Origin: Prochilodus magdalenae
Taxonomy: Eukaryota; Chordata; Actinopteri; Characiformes; Prochilodontidae
Length of the DNA: 64,000 nt
Assembly: GCA_024036415.1 (NCBI GenBank)
Contig: JAMWET010000763.1
Location: 136,501 to 200,500 of the forward strand
Reading direction: 5' to 3'
Both the position numbers and the translations under genes were made by a program. This document shows positions 57,075 through 64,000 of the stretch, one piece after another. Within the stretch, counting starts at the first letter, position 1, and each line of letters starts with the position of its first letter. The notes under the pieces are model-generated. The model was not told the origin of the DNA and did not search any database. It saw only the letters and a program-made list of their open reading frames with translations.

Positions 57075-59075
57075 TTGTACAGGACCCAGCTTTCTTCCGG
57101 TGCTGCTGGAGTGGCAGCCAGTTGCAGCAGCTCTTGCTCACCGTGAGCCTTTTCTCTTATTTTCTCTTTTTTCTTATAGTACTTTCTAAATGGCCCGGCA
57201 CGAGAGGGAGTTCCGTGAATGTAGCGCCATGCTGTTTACGAAGACCTGGCAAAATACACTAACGCCGGACACGCTCGTCTCTCTGGACGGCTTTCATCTC
57301 GTACGGATAGGACAGTGAAGAGCGGTAAGAGAAAAGGAGGAGGAGTGAATGTAGTTGTGAATGATAGATGGTGTAATTCTGGACACATCACTATTAAGGA
57401 GCAAATCTGCTGTAAGGACATTGAACTGTTAGCACTCAGCTCCCCCATTCCAGTCTGACATTCTCAGCACCCCAGGTGAGAAGTGAGCTCAGGAAGATCA
57501 GGAAGGCTGCAGGCCCAGATGGCATCAGTTCAAGGCTTCCCAAGTCCTGTGCCAACGAGTTGTGCGGCTTGGCTGGGCACATCTTTAGTCTCAGCCTGAG
57601 GTTAGGGAGAGTTCCACAGATGTGGAAAATATCTTTCATGGTACCAGTGCCAAAGACCTCAACAGTTACAGGCTGATGGCACTCACATCACACCTGATGA
57701 AGAGACTGCTTCTTGTCCACCTCCGCCCCCTGGTGAGTCCAGTAATGGACCCACTTCAGTTTGCCTATCAACCTGGCATCGGGTGGAGGACGCCATCATC
57801 CACCTTCTAAACAGATCTCTCTCTCACCTGGAGAACGCTGGGAGCACTGTGAGAATCATGTTCTTTCATTTCTTCAGTGCTTTCAGTACCATCCAACCCA
57901 TGCTCCTGAAGGACAAGCTGGAGTGCACAGGGTTGGACCATCACCTCACCACCTGGATCTTGGACTACCTCACAAACCGTCCACAATATGTGAGGCTTCT
58001 TGCTCTCTTTCTCTTTACCCTCTACACTGCTGACTTCAAGTACAGTTCTGACAGTTGCCACCTGCAAAAGTTCTCGGATGCCTCTGCTATCGTCGGCCTC
58101 ATCAGTAATGGAGATGACAGGGAGTACAGAGAACTGACTAAGGACTTTGTGGAATGGTGTCAGAGGAACTGCCTGCAGATCAACGCAGGAAAAACTAAAG
58201 AACTGCTGGTGGACTTCCGCAGAGCCAAACACTCTCCTCCGGTACCTGTAAACATTCAGGGAACGGACATTGAGATACCTGGTACCTGGGCGTTCACCTC
58301 CACAACAAGCTGGACTGTACTGACAACACTGCTGCACTCTACAGGAAAGGTCAGAGCAGACTACATCTCCTGAGGAGACTCAGGTCCTTTGGAGTACAGG
58401 GGGTTAGGTCCTTTTATGGAGTGGTCTGCTGGGGCAGCACCATCTCCACCGTTGACAGGAAGAGACTGAACAGAGTCATCAAGAAGTCCAGCTCTGTCCT
58501 GGGGTGTCCTGGGGTGTCATCTTGACCCAGTGGAGGTGGTGGGAGACAGGAGAATGAGGACTAAGTTCAAACACATGTAGAAGAACCTGTACCACCCTCT
58601 GGAAGCACTGGGCAGCTCCTTCAGTGCCAGGCTGCTGCACCCGCGGTGTGTGAAGGAGAGATACCGCAGATCCTTCCTTCCGGCCGCTGTCAGACTGTAT
58701 AACAGCCGCTCCCCTCAGTAGTCTATTTCTACAGTAGTCTATTTCTATTCTACTATGTGCAATGATACCCAGTATTCTACCTCTATTCTACTATGTGCAA
58801 TAAAACCCAGTAGTCTATTTCTATTTCTGTTATGTGCAATAAAACCCAGTAATCTATTTCTGTTTCTGTTATGTGCAATAAAACCGCATACCATAATCCT
58901 GTCTTCTGGATTAAATTTTTTAGTATTTTATTCATATTTTTCTATACCTTTTGTATATAAATCATATTTATTATTTGTATATTTCCTGACACTTCTGTTC
59001 TTTCCTCTGTGCTGCTGTAACACTGCAAATTTCCCCACTGTGGGATCAATAAAGGATTATCTTATCTTTAGGATT
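57075..59075 (+). mobile_element. L2-like non-LTR retrotransposon (LINE), internally deleted
   Basis: The 5' part (57190-57440) encodes a worn APE-type endonuclease segment (LVSLDGFHLVR). A deletion then joins it to the reverse transcriptase: KAAGPDGISSRLPKSC (57505), the FAYQPGIG block (57757), and TADFKYSSDSCHLQKFSDAS (58031). The polymerase motif is FSDA where FSDD or YADD is expected, and the stretch between PQYVRL and LALFLFTLY lacks the GxPQG motif. Frameshifts are present. The C-terminal region (58400-58720) and a 3' UTR with tandem repeats follow. The end, TTCCCCACTGTGGGATCAAT at 59031-59050, is the recognition tail shared with the SINE at 8.9 kb. Confidence 0.85.
58735..58886 (+). 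repeat. Tandem repeat in the LINE 3' UTR, period about 39 bp
   Basis: ATGTGCAAT recurs at 58755, 58792, 58832 and 58871, each followed by (A/G)AAACCCAGTA-like sequence. About four copies, each with an AATAAAA. Confidence 0.85.
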
Positions 59076-62039
59076 TAAATGATTAAATTTGTTACTGATG
59101 GGAAGACAGAGATGTGCTACACCCTGAGTTACACAGGTTCTAGGAGATGAGCAAGACATTTAATACATCTGTGACAACTAATTCATATTGTAAAATCATT
59201 TTCAAAGGCATAGATAGATGGGTTTATATTGCGTCCTGAAAACTGCTCTAGAGAGTGTCTAAGGTCTGATCCACGGTTTAAAGGCAATTACTAAATGTGG
59301 GAATACAACAGCTTAGGAGATTAGTTTAGAGTCTAGAACCCTTTAGTCTGCATCCGTCTTTTGTCTTGTTTGTGGTCTGTTGCCATCTACAGAGTGTTGT
59401 AGGATCCACTGAGAGAATGGTTAGAACGACGGTGATCTGTAAAGCTTTGCCCCAAGGCTCCTGCACTGAAACGACCCGACTTTCTAAAAGGCTTGCCGGA
59501 GCACTCAAGTGAACTCCTAAATCCCCATACCCAGTGTGGCTTCCTTGCTTATCTAGGTTAACATGCAATGCAGTGCATCTGTCATGCCTGTTAAGATGAC
59601 AATGAGGCTTCGCCTCCAATTTTGTAAAAATAGGGCAGTATGTGGCTGACCATGCTTATACTCATAATTACAAAACACATTTCCGAAAAAGACGCACAGA
59701 ATCATTTACATACACTTTCAAAGTAATTATTGTTCTAGTCAGCATCATTGGTTCAGCTTTTCTTTCTAGATCTTTATGCCAGCAGATGGCAGCACCCCAT
59801 TAGGCACCATTTCGAACGCTTCCAGTTCTGCTGTAGAGCTTAAAGTTGACATTCTCTTTGCAGTTTTTTTTTAAGCTCTGAGCAGGTCTAGTAATTCCTC
59901 CCAGTGTTCTTACATGATCACAATGGATTTAAAGTGGGATCTGCCCATGACACTGAAGGACTACTACATCTACCCAAACATCTCATCCAGTCTAATGTGA
60001 CACAATTTTTCCCCCAGGAGTTGACTCGAGCTGATTTATGTCACAGCTGCTAATTAAAAATGAAATAAAATAAAAAGCACTGGAATAGGAATTGACCGGC
60101 CTAAGTTATTTATGTTCCAATGGTTGTTCAACTTCTACACTCTTAAAATGTTGTTTAGTTAGAGCAAATCATTCTACATAGAACTATGTGGTTATATGTG
60201 GTTCTGTGTAGCACCACAAAGGGTTCTGCTATTACATTGTCAAGCTTGCTATATAGAACCTTGTAAACCGCATACTCCATCAGTCTTAAGAACTGTTTCA
60301 CTATGCACAGCACCATGCAAATGGTTCTTTACTTGTTCTGCACACAGCCATTGCTTTCCTGAAGGACCTTTGAAGAACCATCCATATTTAAGACAGCAGA
60401 CTTCATCCATGTCTATAAAACCAGTCTGTCAAAAAAGATTCCTTAATCAAAATGTTGTGCACTCCAGGACCTGGTTAAATCCCGTTCCTGACACATAGAG
60501 TCTAGTGTAGTCAAACTCTGGTAAGTTCCAGACAAATACATGAATTATAATGTAAAATGCTACTGATGATATAATATATGCGGCATGTATGTTTCACCAA
60601 TATGAAATGACAGGTACAAGCTTTGTCTCGAGAGATTTTCCCAACAAACAGAAAAGAAAGTACTGTTAACTGAGTTTTACCACAACCTGATGGCCATAAC
60701 AGTTCAAAGTTTCAAAGTTCAAAAACATAAACGAAAAATTTAGACAGAAATGGACTGTTGTAATCTGTGGACTATATAAATGCTCAATCTGATGTCAGGT
60801 TTGAAATATAACCTGCTTCAGAAATACAAAAATGTGTCCTAATCTCTATGGTTCACTTCCACTCCTTGGTGAGAGGCAGATGAAGATGTCAAGGGTTCTT
60901 TGGGGATGGTAGGGTTAAAAGTGTACATATGGGACGGACCTATTCAAAACATAGACATGTTCTGTATTCAGTAAAATTATGTTAACAGTCAGGATGTTTT
61001 AAATGCAAATTTGCTTATCTGTATAGAATAATGTTACGATGCAGCTTAATAACAATTTGTCACTCAGTTAACAAAACCATACACTCTGATTGGTCCAGTC
61101 TTGTATCTCAAGGAATTTTGGGTATGACGCCAGTGCTGAGAGTGCATCAGTGCAGCCCCCACGTGGGTTATCCTGAGGGAGCACAGAGTGCACTCGTAAG
61201 TGGCCATTTAAAATGCTGCAATTAGAGGCCTTTAGGACCAATGTAACCTTGTATACTTTAATTATAATATTAATTATAAGAACTTTCACAAACACAGAAG
61301 GTGCACATATACTAATAAGAATATAAATAAAAAGAAGCCAAAAAACAAAGAGAGAAGAAACAGGATTCTTTGCATAATAAGCTCTTTCTATATGAATTAA
61401 TATACACACTTATACCCAAGACAAAGAACTAAATTACATGTTGGGGCATATTTACTAACAGTAGCAAAATAAACTAAAACAAACAATTTGCTATAAAAGT
61501 CAATATAATGTAATAATAACATTAACAATTTTAAGAGAGAACGCTACAAAATATTATTCTGACTCTGGGCACCTGCATTGTTGAAGGGGTGAAAATTGCA
61601 AACCACACGCATTTTCTTTGGGATAACTGAAATATTAAATCCATATCATTGGCCAGGCTAAGTACATGCAATGAATATGCAATAGAGCAATGCCCATGAC
61701 GTATATGGCCCGCTCATCACAATAAACATGTAGCCAGGTTAGCACAGAACAGAAAGTAAAACCAACACCGTTTAGATGCTTTATTGATGTTTCAGACTAC
61801 AGCTGTGTATACAGTCCTGGTGCAGCTTTTTTATTTCGTCTCAACAGTCACCACTAACGATTTGACAATGTTACAATTCTGAATATACAATTTCGCTAAT
61901 ATTATAATTAAGTAAATAATATAATATTGTTTTATTTTATCTTTACACACATGACGTTCTGCACATATTTCCTGGTACAGATAAAAAAACAGCTGAATAA
62001 TCTATTACATCTTGACAGATGATGTCTTGACAACTGCTC
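59076..62039. other. Intergenic, mostly no feature
   Basis: AT-rich. Contains a family 3 repeat near 60140-60380. No exon recognised. Confidence 0.5.
60140..60380. repeat. Interspersed repeat family 3, copy
   Basis: Contains 'tctacatagaactatgtgg', 'gctatatagaacctt' and 'ctccatcagtcttaaga'. Confidence 0.6.
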
Positions 62040-62178
62040 CATCCGCACTTCGGCTCAACTCGGTTCAGACCACTCGCGCAATGCACCATGGGTATTCCTG
62101 CCCAGCGTGTACGGTATTATCCCCACACACAGGGAGACAGGGAGCGGTAGTGCTGAAGAGAGAAGTGCAGAGGATGTT
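62040..62178 (+). promoter_or_regulatory. Possible promoter and first exon of a further plus-strand gene
   Basis: A locally GC-rich, CpG-containing stretch ends in a consensus donor, GATGTT|GTGAGTG (exon end 62178). It has the ATG-containing AATGCACCATGGG typical of vertebrate promoters. An ATG at 62081 stays open for 32 codons to the donor, but the peptide is not recognised, so it may be untranslated. The rest of the gene would lie right of the window. Confidence 0.4.
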
Positions 62179-62869
62179 GTGAGTGAACGATGTTTGTTTA
62201 TTTTGTGTTTGGTAATTCGGTTTCGAGTAAAGCAGGCTTAAAGTTGTTTAAATAAGTTGCTCGTTTATTAGCACTTTTATAATGAGCGGATGTCTGCCGG
62301 CGACCTGCAGCTTGTTAGCACTGTTAGCGTTTTAGCATCTTTGCTAACGTTAAATCGGGAAGGCAGCTGCTTTTATATCTTGTTCACCATCAAAAAAAAA
62401 AACGGCATCACCATCCGGCCTTGCCGTTTCTACAAAAACCGTGGTGTCTCAGTGAGAAAAGATAATTCCCCTGTGATTTAGAGTCATTACTGTTGCAGAT
62501 ATTAGCTGTTAGCATCAACAGACTGGTATTATGCGGTTGTCAGGTTGCTGTTGACGATACAACGTCAGCTGCTGCGATTTCTACTCTTTGGTTTACGTGG
62601 ATCAGTTGACATTAGATAGTCATTGTGTTATTCCACAAATCTCTTTTTGACTATACACTTCTTACGGTTGGGTGATTTTATGTTCGAATCCATTGTGTAT
62701 GTTGTGTAGCTTTCTTTCACCTGCTGTGCACGCATTAATATTTTCCTGCACCTTAGCTCCACCATTAATCCTTCTGGAGCTGAATCAGGTGTATTGCACT
62801 TCTAAACTTGGTTCTTCACGGCTTCCCTAGAAAAATTATATAATGATGATTCTCTTTATAAAACATATG

Positions 62870-63030
62870 CCTGGTTAAATAAAACCTTCGTATTGATGGA
62901 GCACCAGCAAGTTTTCCATTGTCACAAGCTTGACATTGTAATAATGGAAAGCTCCTTTTGAGGCTATGTAGAAAGGTTCCCTATGCTGTATTATATAACA
63001 ACACGTTCTCCATCACTCCAAACCTTTAAA
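62870..63030. repeat. Interspersed repeat family 3, copy
   Basis: Contains 'tgaggctatgtagaaaggtt' and 'cgttctccatcactcc'. Confidence 0.5.
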
Positions 63031-63194
63031 CCAGAGAAGAGTTTTTCAGTGACATGAAAACTTCTCCAAGAGTAAGGACTGTCCAGTGGGAATGACTATT
63101 GGCTTCAAGACAAACTTATTTTTTCAAAAGATCTACACAATTTACCAATTAAGATGTATACGAAGAGCGATTTGGTTTAAAATACTCAGTTCTA

Positions 63195-63545
63195 GAGAAA
63201 TTCAAGTTGTTCACAGTGGTGGTGATGGGAACCAGACATCCTTCTCTAAAAGCTCCCTCACAGAAAGTTATTGCAGGAAATGGTTATGAATACGCTGCCT
63301 GATGACCAAGATGTGTTTTTACAGTAGCTTTGCACTCAGAATGCATATTAACCCATTCATGGTGCAGGGATAAACTATCCCAAAAGGCAATTTATTATTT
63401 TCAGATTTCTCACTATTTTATCAAAATCAACATTCCATATAAATCTCAGAAGACACATGTGAGTTCACTGGTGGTTTTGGATAGTAAATAGAATGTGTAT
63501 ATTTGTGTTGTAGACATGGTGACGCTGTAAAACACATTATTTTTC
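63195..63545. repeat. Interspersed repeat family 2, copy 5
   Basis: Shares CTCCCTCACAGAAAGTTATT and 'ttgtgttgtagacatggtga' with the copy at 1.1 kb, in the same order. Confidence 0.65.
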
Positions 63546-64000
63546 ACACCAAACCACACTAATTATTTTACTTACTCTCAATTAGTCAGAAACATTGAAA
63601 AAGTGTTGGGTGATTATCCTTTTGGAAATGTCCCTCAGGTGGACTGCAGGGCTAAATATGTTATATTTTGTGGTTACTGGTTTAGGCCCTTGAGTAGTGA
63701 TAGTAATTGATGATTTGTGTAAACCTTAAATACAGTTAACTTATTTCCTTAAAAGACCCTAAATTATGTAGCAGTGTACTTTAAGATTGGACATATTGAA
63801 TAAATAGACCTTCATCCTTTTGTCCTAAACAGAAATTAAACTGTACAATTTTTTTTTATTGATGATAGATTTTAATTCAGATGTTGGATAAGCCTACACT
63901 TTGGCAGGCAGCTGGTTCTGCTATTTTTGAAGTGTACTGCCAGTATCAATTTCTGCGTCATTGCACTTGCAGTGCACACTCCTCTACACAACACATCTCT

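Larger units (their letters stand above)
62179..64000. other. Right end of window, no gene recognised
   Basis: Family 3 repeat near 62870-63030 and family 2 repeat near 63195-63545. The rest is AT-rich. It may be intron 1 of the gene proposed at 62.1 kb. Confidence 0.5.

Noticed and set aside
57807..58337. 176-codon minus-strand open frame
   Set aside because: It is antisense to the LINE reverse transcriptase.
1..64000. CRISPR arrays, operons or bacterial-type systems
   Set aside because: Splice structure, gene content and repeats are those of a vertebrate genome; regular repeats here are simple tandems without a CRISPR pattern.

Overview
This is a stretch of a vertebrate nuclear genome, almost certainly a ray-finned (teleost) fish. 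It is AT-rich, has long introns with GT-AG splice sites, and carries a typical fish repeat load: Tc1/mariner elements with TA target duplications, a tRNA-derived SINE, an L2-like LINE, TIR-bearing MITEs and a YqaJ/THAP two-gene DNA transposon. Coding exons were rebuilt by hand from homology remembered for human proteins, splice consensus and reading phase. No database was searched.

Host genes. (1) musk, the muscle-specific receptor tyrosine kinase, on the minus strand: seven exons from the signal-peptide exon at 19269-19191 to the second Ig3 exon at 969-810. All splice phases join. The Frizzled-like, transmembrane and kinase parts lie beyond the left edge. (2) rassf6 on the plus strand: ten coding exons from ATG 30219 to stop 44630, giving an intact 344-residue protein with RA and SARAH domains. 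It is head-to-head with musk across about 11 kb. (3) A small secreted type-2 cystatin-like gene on the minus strand: four exons from ATG 48192 to stop 46259, 142 residues, TATA box at 48340. It converges on rassf6 with about 1.6 kb between the stops. Its two inhibitory loops are degenerate.

Other regions. musk intron 1 (11.1-19.2 kb) holds a direct duplication of about 0.4-0.46 kb and a Tc1 fragment. The musk-rassf6 interval (19.3-30.2 kb) holds only decayed repeats and a possible 5' untranslated exon of rassf6. rassf6 introns carry MITE copies, two deleted Tc1-like elements with clean TA flanks, and a ~54-bp tandem repeat. From about 51.2 to 56.6 kb lies a decayed DNA transposon with two convergent genes: SWIM plus YqaJ exonuclease on the plus strand, and THAP plus DDE transposase on the minus strand. 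A MITE with long inverted arms sits between them. From 57.1 to 59.1 kb is an internally deleted L2-like LINE, whose 3' tail matches the tail of the SINE at 8.9 kb. At 62.04-62.18 kb is a GC-richer segment that may be the first exon of a further plus-strand gene.

The host genes appear functionally independent: synaptic receptor, Ras-effector/Hippo scaffold and secreted cystatin. I did not find an undescribed multi-gene system. The points most worth a second look are the diverged cystatin, the Glu at MuSK position 96, the intron-1 duplication, the two-gene transposon with its nested MITE, and the shared SINE/LINE tail.
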